This document shows positions 1 to 10,698 of a stretch of 64,000 bases of DNA, one piece after another. Location: the NCBI GenBank assembly GCA_030562195.1, contig CM060202.1, positions 10,292,001-10,356,000 on the forward strand, read 5' to 3'. Origin of the DNA: Nipponacmea schrenckii (Eukaryota; Mollusca; Gastropoda; Lottiidae). Position numbers and translations under genes: made by a program. The notes under the pieces were generated by a model. The model was not told the DNA's origin and made no database searches. It was given only the letters and a program-made list of their open reading frames with translations. How positions within the stretch are numbered: the stretch's first letter is position 1; each line of letters opens with the position of its first letter.

Positions 1-483
1 ATAGAATAAATTACATGTTCTAATGTGACCTTTTGATCAAAATCTGACTCATGGTATTGAGAGGGGTTCAAGCATAAATGGCCATTGGTCCATTAAACCA
101 AGCACTGAATAGGTAAAATAAATGTTGAAAGAAATGAAACCATCAGGGTATATAAGATCCCAGAATATACGAGTTATCCTTGAAACCATGGCTCTTTCTG
201 CATCACAATATAATTAGTTCAGGTGACAAATCCAAAAGCAGATGATAGCACCACAAGCAACAGAGCTATATGTATGTAGCTAAGGTGCTTGACAACATGG
301 AACGTAAACTGATGCTCAACCTGTTTTGATCTGAGATAGAGAAACTTAACTCAATCTTACTACCAATACCTCTGAGCACCAATATCTGTATCGTTACAGC
401 GATTCTTTCTAAATATTTTGGTTTTTCTGGCCTTTTAACTAAGACCTTCAATAGGTGTTAATGGACTTCTCAAACTAAAACAA

Positions 484-528
484 CCATTAGAAGAATAGGA
501 CGCAAAACTTCATTCATTTAATTTCATT
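484..528 (+). mobile_element. 5'-truncated tail of SINE family A
   Basis: A 45-bp fragment carries the family A tail (AGAATAGGACGCAAAACTTC followed by CATTCATTTAATTTCATT), as seen at the 3' end of the fuller copies near 17.0 and 26.1 kb. It is flanked by a perfect 14-bp direct repeat, TCAAACTAAAACAA, at 470-483 and 529-542. That is the target-site duplication expected of target-primed reverse transcription. No tRNA-like head is present, so only the last few dozen bases were copied. The tail similarity is seen directly; the mechanism is inferred. Confidence 0.72.
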
Positions 529-542
529 TCAAACTAAAACAA

Positions 543-1793
543 GTCTGCCCTTTTTTATTCAAGAGCATGACTTTTTACCATTTTCAAATTAGGGTTGATA
601 TGTAACATTCCAGAAGGAAATTGACAAGCAAACTTTCCATATCAGTATAAACAACACACGACATTAATGAAGCAGTGGAAATGAACGAGATCTAATCAAC
701 CTCAACAATACATCAGGGAGGACTGATATATACCATCTAAATCACATTCTGTCTTCTGATGTTTCCAACACGTCAGCACCTTGTATGTGGCTAATTGATA
801 CTCTGTAACACTACAAGTCCCTAAGTATGGCTCAAGTGTCCACGGGTTGTGCTAAATGGACGGTTATTGGTCCATAAGTGGACAGTTTCTGCGTATTGAA
901 AGTTCAAGTAGAAATAAGCCCGCTCAGTGATTAATCTGATTTATTCTCTAGACTTCCTACACTTTAATCATTTGTTTGTATCAAATTTACACAAATTGCT
1001 TACAAGTCCACTGCTTTTGAAATTCCAATTTGGAAACAAAATAGCAGAAAAGGTTAATATTGCAAAAAACCATCAATAGACATCTACAAAATTAAGACCA
1101 GAAGATCCTGTAGATCTATATTTTTAGGTAAATATCTCCATGTTTTAATATATATAATTATACTATATATTATAAATATTATATAAATAAATATGAATAT
1201 GTGTTTTAATAATACTTTACTGAAAAAAATTGGTTGTGTGGTTGCCATGTAGATAAAGGCATTCAACATTGTATTGAATTGAATTTATGACCAGAAACAT
1301 AATTCCTAAATCTTTTCAAACACCTTACAAATTGTGATTTGCTTAGGAGGTGCACTAAGCAGTTGACATCTAACTCCAATGAATCCTCATATTCTAGATA
1401 TAAGGAGGCCTACAAAAACATATAAAAGTCATGTCAAAATAAAACTTAGATACAGCAGTACGATTGGGCATTGGAAAATTTAATAAGGGGCGTACCATAA
1501 TGAATAATGCCATGTATGCAATTGGTTTCACTCCAGACAATAATTCGATGCTTGTAAGCAAAGCCATAGATAAAAACAGGATATTAAACAGTAACAGGTA
1601 ACAGTCACAAAGAGAGAGAAAGAAAATTCCATGAAAAATTGAAATGAAGGCAGGGCATCATATGCATCAGGATTAGACCTAAATACTGTGCTAAACGATC
1701 AGTCCTTTAAAATAATGAAATAAGACATTAGAATTGTCTTTTTCATTGATTGTGATATATGACAACTAAGTCAATTTTCAACTGCAATTTCTG
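543..1793. other. AT-rich non-coding stretch, nothing recognised
   Basis: No ORF with coding character, no tandem array and no paired terminal repeats were seen. A very AT-rich patch (about 1135-1210) is made of TATATAAT-like runs and accounts for a short ORF on the minus strand there. The stretch 1640-1735 has a few words resembling SINE A tails (AATGAAATAAGACATTAGAA), too diverged to call. Confidence 0.5.
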
Positions 1794-2215
1794 CACTTTT
1801 TGGATTTTTTTGACCAGCCTTTCTTAGGAATGCCTACGTATGGCCCAAAATTGAGAAAGTTCTCGGAGTATACTAAGGGTGCCGATACGTACTTGAACAA
1901 ACCGATGAAAAGAACCTCACATGACATCAGCTTTTAAAAAAAGGCGAAGAACATTGTCAGGAGCGTGATAGGAAATGTCCAGAACAGGTTTCCTGACAAT
2001 GAACTTCTTGGGGCTTTTAGCCATGCCAGCTGCTTCCAGCAAAATCCCATAAGGTGCAGAACAGTAGGACGTAAAACTCGATTCATTTCATTTCCAGCAA
2101 AATCCCAAGCTTTTCACGCCGAAACATCATCAAGACACGTCTTAGATGTAGCCTCTCCATCTCTTCATTGGACCAACTGATGAGAGTTTCAACCGGAAGT
2201 TGACTCCTTCGGTGG
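1793..2215 (-). pseudogene. Decayed coding-like segment interrupted by a SINE tail
   Basis: Read on the minus strand, and with the 42-bp SINE insert plus one target copy ignored, about 2215 to 1935 gives an open frame with coding-like composition. It includes LISWSNEEMERLHLRR and then AKSPKKFIVRKPVLD, and reaches a TGA near 1920. Just before that stop is a T7 run. A one-base slip there leads into a second open stretch (containing ENFLNFGPYVGIPKKGW) that runs to about 1795. This looks like a broken exon or processed copy, because one retroposon insertion and one apparent frameshift interrupt it. I do not recognise the protein family. An open frame on the plus strand over 1965-2180 is judged a shadow. 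A chance open frame remains possible, since the region is only about 280 plus 130 bp. Confidence 0.33.
2050..2091 (+). mobile_element. 5'-truncated SINE A tail with 16-bp target duplication
   Basis: The 42-bp insert begins TAAGGTGCAGAACAGTAGGA and ends in ATTCATTTCAT, matching the family A tail at 26.4 kb and, in reverse, at 17.0 kb. A perfect 16-bp repeat, TTCCAGCAAAATCCCA, brackets it at 2034-2049 and 2092-2107. Removing the insert and one target copy rejoins the open frame of the surrounding coding-like segment. Confidence 0.78.
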
Positions 2216-2890
2216 ATGTTATCAAAATATCAGCATTAACATTTCAGAAATTAATTTCTGTTACTGTTACTAATTGAACAATCTGACATCAGGAAAGAGT
2301 GGAGAGCATTAATGTGAAGCTGCCAAATGAACCATCTTTAAACTCTAATATATGCAACTAGATTGTCCTTTCTTCAGACAGTAGTTAAGATAATAAAAAT
2401 GTCAGAAATTAAATAACTTCTGCATCTGATTACAATTATAGTGGTTAAAAAGCATTTGCAATTGACAAAGACATGATGCAGATATCCAAAATATTTCTGA
2501 CAGTGAATTAAAATTTTGCTTCTGACATTGATGGTTGTATTTTCTTGTGTCTTGCTTGTCAATAACATCTTAACACCCAGAGTGGAGGAAGCTTCATTGT
2601 TAATCTGTATAAATTTTCAAACAATTAATATTATTCTGGAAAATATCATTCTTGTTTTCAATGGAAATTGCTCATAATAAATATGTTAATGTTCATCACC
2701 TCCAATAATCTGTTGGATTGTATTTCCATCAAAGGATATTCCAAAAATAAAATGGAAATGTACAACAGTAAATTTGGGTTTATATTTTAAGTATAATGTT
2801 GAAAAACTTGTTTGTAACATGCCTAATTGTTGGGCAGTAACATTGTAATTGTCAGATTTGCAGAACAATATGTTAAATACATATCATGTA
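2216..2890. other. AT-rich non-coding stretch, nothing recognised
   Basis: Only short ORFs of low-complexity composition occur. There are no paired terminal repeats and no array. The coding-like frame on the minus strand does not extend into it: a TGA lies a few codons upstream of 2215. Confidence 0.5.
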
Positions 2891-2904
2891 AGACTGTATT
2901 TAAA

Positions 2905-3090
2905 AAAACTATGGTTTTTATACACTATTAAACTAAAAAAAGTTTTTGTATATGTTTGAAATTTTGTGTTGTTCTACAAAAATTAAACACTACCAAAAAC
3001 TATGGTTTTTAAACACTATCAAACAAAAAAAGTTTTTGTATATATAGTTTTTACTTTGAGTTGTACTAAACAAAAACTAAACACTATCGA
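2905..3090. repeat. Imperfect tandem duplication, about 91-bp period
   Basis: The phrase AACTATGGTTTTTA recurs at about 2908 and 2999, followed in both by CACTAT, an A-rich run and AGTTTTTGTATAT. The offset is 91 bp. Two copies are visible, the second slightly diverged and followed by a partial third (AACACTATCGAAAAC). The remaining DNA from 3100 to 3930 is AT-rich with no recognised feature. Confidence 0.7.
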
Positions 3091-3933
3091 AAACAAATAT
3101 GATTATTATGGCACATTTTGAGTTCAGAAACTTCATTTTTTTTCTAACAATTGTCATCAACACTCAATCAGAAAGTAAATTAATGACCAGGACAAGAGAA
3201 AGACTTTTTCTCTTCCAGCTAAATACATCCTTCCAGACATTTATTATTTATGAGGAAAAATGATAAATTTCTTATTTGAATTATTTCATGTAGAATGCAG
3301 AAGTGAAGTGGGACGAAGAAAAATGAGAAAACAGCTGGAAGCCTTGTCTTCAGAACAATTTTTTTTTGCTAGTTTTTAGTTGATGTCTGTTGAGAGTAAT
3401 CCATCTTAAAGTCAGAAATAAATTTGTAAAAACAAGGGAAGTTAATTGGGTGAAGAGAAATAAGGATGTAAAATATTGTTTATCTTCTGTTTTTACATCT
3501 GTTATAATGGATATCAATTTATAAATCTTAAAGACGACAACTTTTCTTTCAGTTAAAAAATCATTTAGCAGAAATCACTCCTACTTGATAAATAAATCTA
3601 CAAACATGAAATCAACTTTTGAAAACTTTAATATCTTTTGAATGTCTTCAAGTTGTTTTTAATTGATATTATAAAAATCTCAAATTATTATTGTTTCAAT
3701 AAAGATATCTTAGCTATGTGAACTCTCCAAAATTGTTGCCTAGTTAGCATTCCAGTCACAGAGTGAGCTGGGGACATCTGCTACAGTGCTAATCTTAATG
3801 AAATCTTTGGAAAAGCATGTTTTGTAACATATCAGTATGTCTTGTAAGTAAACAGAAATCTTCTACATGATACACAATATTTTTATTGAAGATCTGGATG
3901 AGATCATTTGTAATATATTAATTTCTATATTCA

Positions 3934-4320
3934 AACAGGCTGGCCAATGTCTATTTCCACATAACGTTTATCCAAATAAGCTGGTTAAGGTCTTAAGTTC
4001 TATTGCCAAGGTCTATTTTCAAGGTCTATTTCCACATAACATATATCCAAATAGACTGGCCAAGGTCTTTTCCCACATAATCTTTATCCACATAGGCTGG
4101 CCAAGGTCTATTTCCAAATAATATTTATCCAAATAGGCTGGTACAGGTCTGTTTCCACATTACCTTTATCCAGATAAGATTTCACGATCTCTTTCTGCAT
4201 TATCTTTATCCAAATAGGCTGGCCACGGTCTCTTTCAGCATTATTTTTATCCAATAAGTTTGGCTGGTCTATTTCAGCATTTTCCTTATCTTTATCCAAG
4301 TAGGTCAGCCAAGGTCTTTC
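3934..4320. repeat. Diverged minisatellite, 41-bp unit
   Basis: About nine imperfect units contain GGTCTATTTCCACATAA, TTTATCCAAATA and GGCTGGCCAA in that order. Spacing is about 41 bp, with indels shortening or lengthening some copies. The period is not a multiple of three. Short ORFs on both strands over the array, for example plus-strand 3867-4121 and minus-strand 4108-4299, translate the repeat and have no independent support. Confidence 0.85.
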
Positions 4321-4741
4321 AGCTCATAAGAAGTTTTGTATGGATGGTTTAAAATAATTTGAGGCTCTATCTAAAAGATTTGATTGAGAGCACCAGAAAA
4401 TATCTGATTGTACTGGAGTCAAGAATTTATCATTATCTTTTATCTGAAATTTTATATGTAAAATATGGAGAAGACAGTTGGTCATTTCAATAAACATCAT
4501 ATATTTCAATCTTTTAACAAGGATAATTAAAATAAAAATATATTCAAACATAAATACTCTTTCAACACAATTATTACATATTCTGATGCTTATTGACTTT
4601 AGTTATTAATTTCAGATATTTTGATAATCTATTAAATTTTCTAAGCAGGAAATATTTAATTCAAAGGGCTTGTTTTATATATCCAGCTGCAGTGGTAATA
4701 ATTTGGCTATAGTTTTCTGTCTGGTCTTATTATCTATGAGC

Positions 4742-5212
4742 TTAAAGGGACTCTGCATCTTAGTATGAACATAAAATATTAGTTCTCAGGAATTGTCAAT
4801 ATGAGAATATATTCATCAGTGAACTTGGTGTCATTAAGTAACAGAATACCAGAAAATCTGGAAAACTCACACTACTAAGTCATTTTAAAAAAAACGCTTG
4901 ATTTTATGTTCCCTTTAAAGGGACAATAGGTTTTGACATGAAAATAAAAATTGAAAATTTTAAACTTGGTGCCTGCTGCAATTCATAACACAAAAAATAA
5001 ATAAATATACAACAAAATTAAATAATTATTATTTTATTATTGAGAAATGCTAAATAAATTGATTAAGCGTTTTTAAAAAATGAATTAGTTTTGTGAGTTT
5101 TCCAGATTTCAAGGGATTCTGTTACTTTATAACACAAGGTAAGTTAACTGATGAATATAATACTCATATTAAACATTCTTGAAAACTAAAATTTTATGTT
5201 CATACTAAGACA
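4742..5212. mobile_element. Palindromic TTAA-type MITE with nested element
   Basis: The left arm (4742-4900) starts TTAAAGGGACTCTGCATCTT and contains TATGAACATAAAA, ATTCATCAGTGAACTT and AAGTAACAGAATACC, ending near ACGCTTGAT. The right arm (about 5050-5212) is the same sequence inverted: GGATTCTGTTACTTTATAAC, then GTTCATACTAAGA. Together they form a long imperfect hairpin. Between the arms, from 4915 (TTAAAGGGACAATAGG), is sequence related to the opposite end of the 48.0 kb copy, suggesting a second related element nested in the loop. The outer right terminus has decayed. No transposase is encoded, so this is a non-autonomous element. Confidence 0.7.
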
Positions 5213-5216
5213 CAGT

Positions 5217-5644
5217 TCACAGCTCTCTGTACTCTAATAGAATTTAGTCACTTTCTGAATTTCATTTGCATTAATGACATAAAAAAGGATCATAAATCCT
5301 GGGACCTCACTGACAAACCTCAGTTCATAAATGCCAACTAATTTTCAAGATCATGTTCTAAAAAAGTGCCAGTTTTGTTTAAATCAAAAGGATGGCTTTT
5401 GTTTTCTCAAAGTCTCTAATTTTTTAAGCTTGATTTATCATAATTTGACTGTCCATTTAAAAGGAACCACTTAAGGATATTGGTGCTGCCAACTACACGT
5501 TTGTGGAGTATTTTTGTAAAAGGTGAAAATCTAATTAGCCTTCCATTAGTGTAGTGTAAACAGAGGAAATAGATCAGCACTTTAAAAACCATTAACAACA
5601 TACTCGAGTTGACATCTTATCTAAATAAAACTGATTTAAAAACT
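5217..5644. other. Non-coding spacer, nothing recognised
   Basis: This is unique-looking AT-rich sequence between the palindromic MITE and the old part of the 66-bp array. A 61-codon minus-strand ORF at 5416-5601 has no feature suggesting that it is real. Confidence 0.5.
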
Positions 5645-6021
5645 TTGTCTTTTGGGTACAACATGTACACCAGATCTCAATTTTGGAGAGAATATGGAAC
5701 CAGTTGTAACTTGGGTTGTTAAATTCATGTTAAACGTAGTTCTGGAAAAAGATCTGGAACCTATTTTAAATGGTGCCTTGTTAATTACACGAAAGATGTT
5801 TATCTCCACTTTAGAGATAAACCTGCAACCAATTCTTCAATTTGCCTTGTTCAATAAGTAAAACATGTAGCTCTTTCATTTAGAAATAACCCTGTAACCA
5901 TAATATGTCTTGTAAAATACTATAGAAGAAGACTGGATGAACTCATAAGATCTTGTATGTCACAAATGACTTTATCACAATCATGGAAATTATCTGAAAC
6001 CAAAATTTATATGCTGTCTTG
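5645..6021. repeat. Old, diverged flank of the 66-bp minisatellite
   Basis: Several degenerate monomers can be aligned by eye to the array downstream. They repeat the order ACATGTA, GAAATAA or GGAAA, a short gap, AACC, then TCTTGTTAA. Clear examples are at 5860-5915 (ACATGTAGCTCTTTCATTTA then GAAATAACCCTGTAACC) and 5965-6021 (TGGAAATTATCTGAAACC ending CTTGTTAA). Divergence is far higher than in the main array. The last monomer is cut exactly at TTAA by the MITE that follows. A plus-strand ORF at 5652-5861 translates these monomers. Confidence 0.72.
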
Positions 6022-6518
6022 TTAAAGGGGCCCAGGCTTGATTTTTAGGGGTCGTTTTGGGCCTTTTTTACATTTAAACAGTCCTCAGAAATACTCAAGC
6101 TCTAAGAAAATCGCAAAATACCTTGAAATATACCTCAAACAAAAATTTTCACTTTTCATTTTTTTGCGTGCTGTACGCAGCTGGTCTCCAGTCAGTCTGA
6201 AATTGGTGTGTCCTGTGGACAAAGTCTACAATTGAAAATGTGTTGTAGTCTATCTATAAAGATAACCGCTATTGCACAACGGGAAGGATAACTTTTTGAT
6301 TATCAAAATGAACCGTTTTCCAAAATGGCGGCTCGTTCGTAATTTCTTAAGACATTATGATTTTTCAAACACGGATAATTATGGATACACATGGATTTGA
6401 AGGCTCAAATTTCAAAGGTAAGCTCTGTAGACTATTTCTGATTAGCTAACCAAAAGATTTCATGTGTTTGAGGCTGTTGGATGATTGTCCGAAACAAATA
6501 AAGCCTGGGCCCCTTTAA
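6022..6518. mobile_element. TTAA-flanked MITE, family 1 copy 1
   Basis: The termini are TTAA then AGGGGCCCAGGCTTGATT on the left, and AAGCCTGGGCCCCT then TTAA on the right, giving a clean terminal inverted repeat of about 15 bp with TTAA duplication. The copy at 29.02 kb matches it along its length, including an internal part with TCCAAAATGGCGGCTCGTTC. No transposase frame is present. TTAA duplication is typical of piggyBac-type transposition, so this is probably a non-autonomous piggyBac-like element; the family assignment is inference. A 65-codon ORF inside (6038-6235, plus) recurs in the other copy simply because the sequence is shared. Confidence 0.85.
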
Positions 6519-9500
6519 AACATGTAGGCCTAAATCTTACTCCTGGAAATAATTCAGAACCAACTCTAATCCTTTCTTGTTAAAAACATAATACAGGTAA
6601 ATCTTACTCCTGGAAATAATATAGAACCAACTATATTCCTTTCTTGTTAAAAACATAATACATGTAGGCCTAAATCTTACTCCTGGAAATGATTTAGAAC
6701 CAACTCTATTCCTTTCATGTTAAAAACATAATACATGTAAATCTTACTCCTAGAAATAATTTAGAACCAACTATATTCCTATCTTGTTTAAACATAATAC
6801 ATGTAAATCTTACTCCTGGAAATAATTTAGAACCAAGTCTATTCCTATCTTGTTTAAACATAATACATGTAAATCTTACTCCTGGAAATAATTTAGAACC
6901 AACTCTAATCCTATCTTGTTTAAACATAATACATGTAGGCCTAAATCTTACTCCTGGAAATAATTCAGAACCAACTCTATTCCTTTCTTGTTAAAAACAT
7001 AATACATGTAAATCTTACTGCTGGAAATAATTTAGAACCAACTATATTCCTATCTTGTTAAAAACATAATACATGTAAATCTTACTCCTGGAAATAATTT
7101 AGAACCAACTCTATTCCTTTCTTGTTAAAAACATAATACATGTAAATCTTACTGCTGGAAATAATTTAGAACCAACTATATTCCTATCTTGTTAAAAACA
7201 TAATACAAGTAAATCTTACTCCTAGAAATAATTTAGAACCAACTCTAATCCTATCTTGTTTAAACATAATACATGTAAATCTTACTCCTGGAAATAATTC
7301 AGAACCAACTCTATTCCTATCTTGTTTAAACATAATACATGTAAATCTTACTCCTGGAAATAATTTAGAACCAACTATATTCCTATCTTGTTTAAACATA
7401 ATACATGTAAATCTTACTGCTGGAAATAATTTAGAACCAACTATATTCCTATCTTGTTTAAACATAATACATGTAAATCTTACTCCTGGAAATAATTCAG
7501 AACCAACTCTATTCCTATCTTGTTTAAACATAATACATGTAAATCTTACTCCTGGAAATAATTTAGAACCAACTCTATTCCTATCTTGTTTAAACATAAT
7601 ACATGTAAATCTTACTCCTGGAAATAATTTAGAACCAACTATATTCCTATCTTGTTTAAACATAATACATGTAAATCTTACTCCTGGAAATAATTCAGAA
7701 CCAACTCTATTCCTATCTTGTTTAAACATAATACATGTAAATCTTACTCCTAGAAATAATTTAGAACCAACTCTATTCCTTTCTTGTTAAAAACATAATA
7801 CATGTAAATCTTACTCCTGGAAATAATTTAGAACCAACTCTATTCCTTTCTTGTTAAAAACATAATACATGTAAATCTTACTCCTGGAAATAATTTAGAA
7901 CCAACTCTATTCCTATCTTGTTTAAACATAATACATGTAAATCTTACTCCTGGAAATAATTTAGAACCAACTCTATTTCTATCTTGTTTAAACATAATAC
8001 ATGTAGGCCTAAATCTTACTCCTGGAAATAATTCAGAACCAACTCTATTCCTTTCTTGTTAAAAACATAATACATGTAAATCTTACTCCTGGAAATAATT
8101 TAGAACCAACTATATTCCTATCTTGTTTAAACATAATACATGTAAATCTTACTCCTGGAAATAATTCAGAACCAACTCTATTCCTATCTTGTTTAAACAT
8201 AATACATGTAAATCTTACTCCTAGAAATAATTTAGAACCAACTCTATTCCTTTCTTGTTAAAAACATAATACATGTAAATCTTACTCCTGGAAATAATTT
8301 AGAACCAACTCTATTCCTTTCTTGTTAAAAACATAATACATGTAAATCTTACTCCTGGAAATAATTTAGAACCAACTCTATTCCTATCTTGTTTAAACAT
8401 AATACATGTAAATCTTACTCCTGGAAATAATTTAGAACCAACTCTATTTCTATCTTGTTTAAACATAATACATGTAGGCCTAAATCTTACTCCTGGAAAT
8501 AATTCAGAACCAACTCTATTCCTTTCTTGTTAAAAACATAATACATGTAAATCTTACTCCTGGAAATAATTTAGAACCAACTCTATTCCTATCTTGTTTA
8601 AACATAATACATGTAAATCTTACTCCTGGAAATAATTTAGAACCAACTCTATTCCTATCTTGTTTAAACATAATACATGTAGGCCTAAATCTTACTCCTG
8701 GAAATAATTCAGAACCAACTCTATTCCTTTCTTGTTAAAAACATAATACATGTAAATCTTACTCCTGGAAATAATTTAGAACCAACTCTATTCCTATCTT
8801 GTTTAAACATAATACATGTAAATCTTACTCCTGGAAATAATTTAGAACCAACTCTATTCCTATCTTGTTAAAAACATAATACATGTAAATCTTACTCCTG
8901 GAAATAATTTAGAACCAACTATATTCCTATCTTGTTAAAAACATAATACATGTAAATCTTACTCCTAGAAATAATTTAGAACCAACTCTATTCCTATCTT
9001 GTTTAAACATAATACATGTAAATCTTACTCCTGGAAATAATTTAGAACCAACTCTATTCCTATCTTGTTTAAACATAATACATGTAAATCTTACTCCTGG
9101 AAATAATTTAGAACCAACTCTATTCCTATCTTGTTAAAAACATAATACATGTAAATCTTACTCCTGGAAATAATTTAGAACCAACTATATTCCTATCTTG
9201 TTAAAAACATAATACATGTAAATCTTACTCCTAGAAATAATTTAGAACCAACTCTATTCCTATCTTGTTTAAACATAATACATGTAAATCTTACTCCTGG
9301 AAATAATTTAGAACCAACTCTATTCCTATCTTGTTTAAACATAATACATGTAAATCTTACTCCTGGAAATAATTTAGAACCAACTCTATTCCTATCTTGT
9401 TTAAACATAATACATGTAAATCTTACTCCTGGAAATAATTTAGAACCAACTCTAATCCTATCTTGTTTAACATAATACATGTAGGCCTAAATCTTACTGC

Positions 9501-10698
9501 TGGAAATAATTCAGAACCAACTCTATTCCTTTCATGTTAAAAACATAATACATGTAAATCTTACTGCTGGAAATAATTTAGAACCAACTATATTCCTATC
9601 TTGTTAAAAACATAATACATGTAAATCTTACTCCTGGAAATAATTTAGAACCAACTCTATTCCTTCTTGTTAAACATAATACATGTAAATCTTACTCTGG
9701 AAATAATTTAGAACCAACTTATTCCTATCTTGTTAAAAACATAATACAGTAAATCTTACTCCTGAAATAATTTAGAACCAACTATATTCCTATCTTGTTA
9801 AAAACATAATACATGTAAATCTTACTCCTAGAAATAATCTAGAACCAACTCTATTCCTATCTTGTTTAAACATAATACATGTAAATCTTACTCCTGGAAA
9901 TAATTTAGAACCAACTCTATTCCTATCTTGTTTAAACATAATACATGTAAATCTTACTCCTGGAAATAATTTAGAACCAACTCTATTCCTATCTTGTTTA
10001 AACATAATACATGTAAATCTTACTCCTGGAAATAATTTAGAACCAACTCTAATCCTATCTTGTTTAAGCATAATACATGTAGGCCTAAATCTTACTGCTG
10101 GAAATAATTCAGAACCAACTCTATTCCTTTCATGTTAAAAACATAATACATGTAAATCTTACTGCTGGAAATAATTTAGAACCAACTATATTCCTATCTT
10201 GTTAAAAACATAATACATGTAAATCTTACTCCTGGAAATAATTTAGAACCAACTCTATTCCTTTCTTGTTAAAAACATAATACATGTAAATCTTACTGCT
10301 GGAAATAATTTAGAACCAACTATATTCCTATCTTGTTAAAAACATAATACAAGTAAATCTTACTCCTAGAAATAATTTAGAACCAACTATATTCCTATCT
10401 TGTTATAAACACAATACATGTAAATCTTACTGCTGGAAATAATTTAGAACCAACTATATTCCTATCTTGTTAAAAACATAATACATGTAAATCTTACTCC
10501 TGGAAATAATTTAGAACCAACTCTATTCCTACCTTGTTAAAACATAATACATGTAGGCCTAAATCTTACTCCTGGAAATAATTTAGAACCAACTCTATTC
10601 CTATCTTGTTAAAAACATAAAACATGTGAATCTTACTCCTGGAAATAATTTAGAACCAACTCTATTCCTATCTAGTTAAAAACATAAAACATGTGAAT
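6519..10698. repeat. Large 66-bp minisatellite, about 62 monomers
   Basis: Each monomer contains ACATGTAAATCTTACTCCTG, GAAATAATTTAGAACCAACT and CTATTCCTATCTTG, then TTTAAACATAAT. Three length classes mix: 66 bp (GTTTAAACATAAT), 67 bp (GTTAAAAACATAAT) and 72-73 bp with a GGCCTA insertion (ACATGTAGGCCTAAATCTT). Point variants include ATTCAGAACC, ACTATATTCC, TTACTGCTGG and CCTAGAAAT. Monomers are only a few percent diverged across 4.2 kb. Because 66 is 22 codons, long minus-strand ORFs arise (7184-7729, 9193-9480, 9790-10071), but 67- and 72-bp monomers break every frame. I therefore treat them as non-coding. The array begins at the 3' end of the MITE and fades after 10,698. Confidence 0.96.

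Noticed and set aside
6038..6235. 65-codon ORF shared almost unchanged with 29039-29293
   Set aside because: Both lie inside copies of the same MITE. The shared reading frame reflects shared DNA, and the frame ends differently in the two copies.
7184..7729. 181-codon minus-strand ORF made of 22-residue repeats
   Set aside because: It only exists where consecutive monomers are all 66 bp; 67- and 72-bp monomers end it on both sides. No start context, domain or splice pattern supports a gene.
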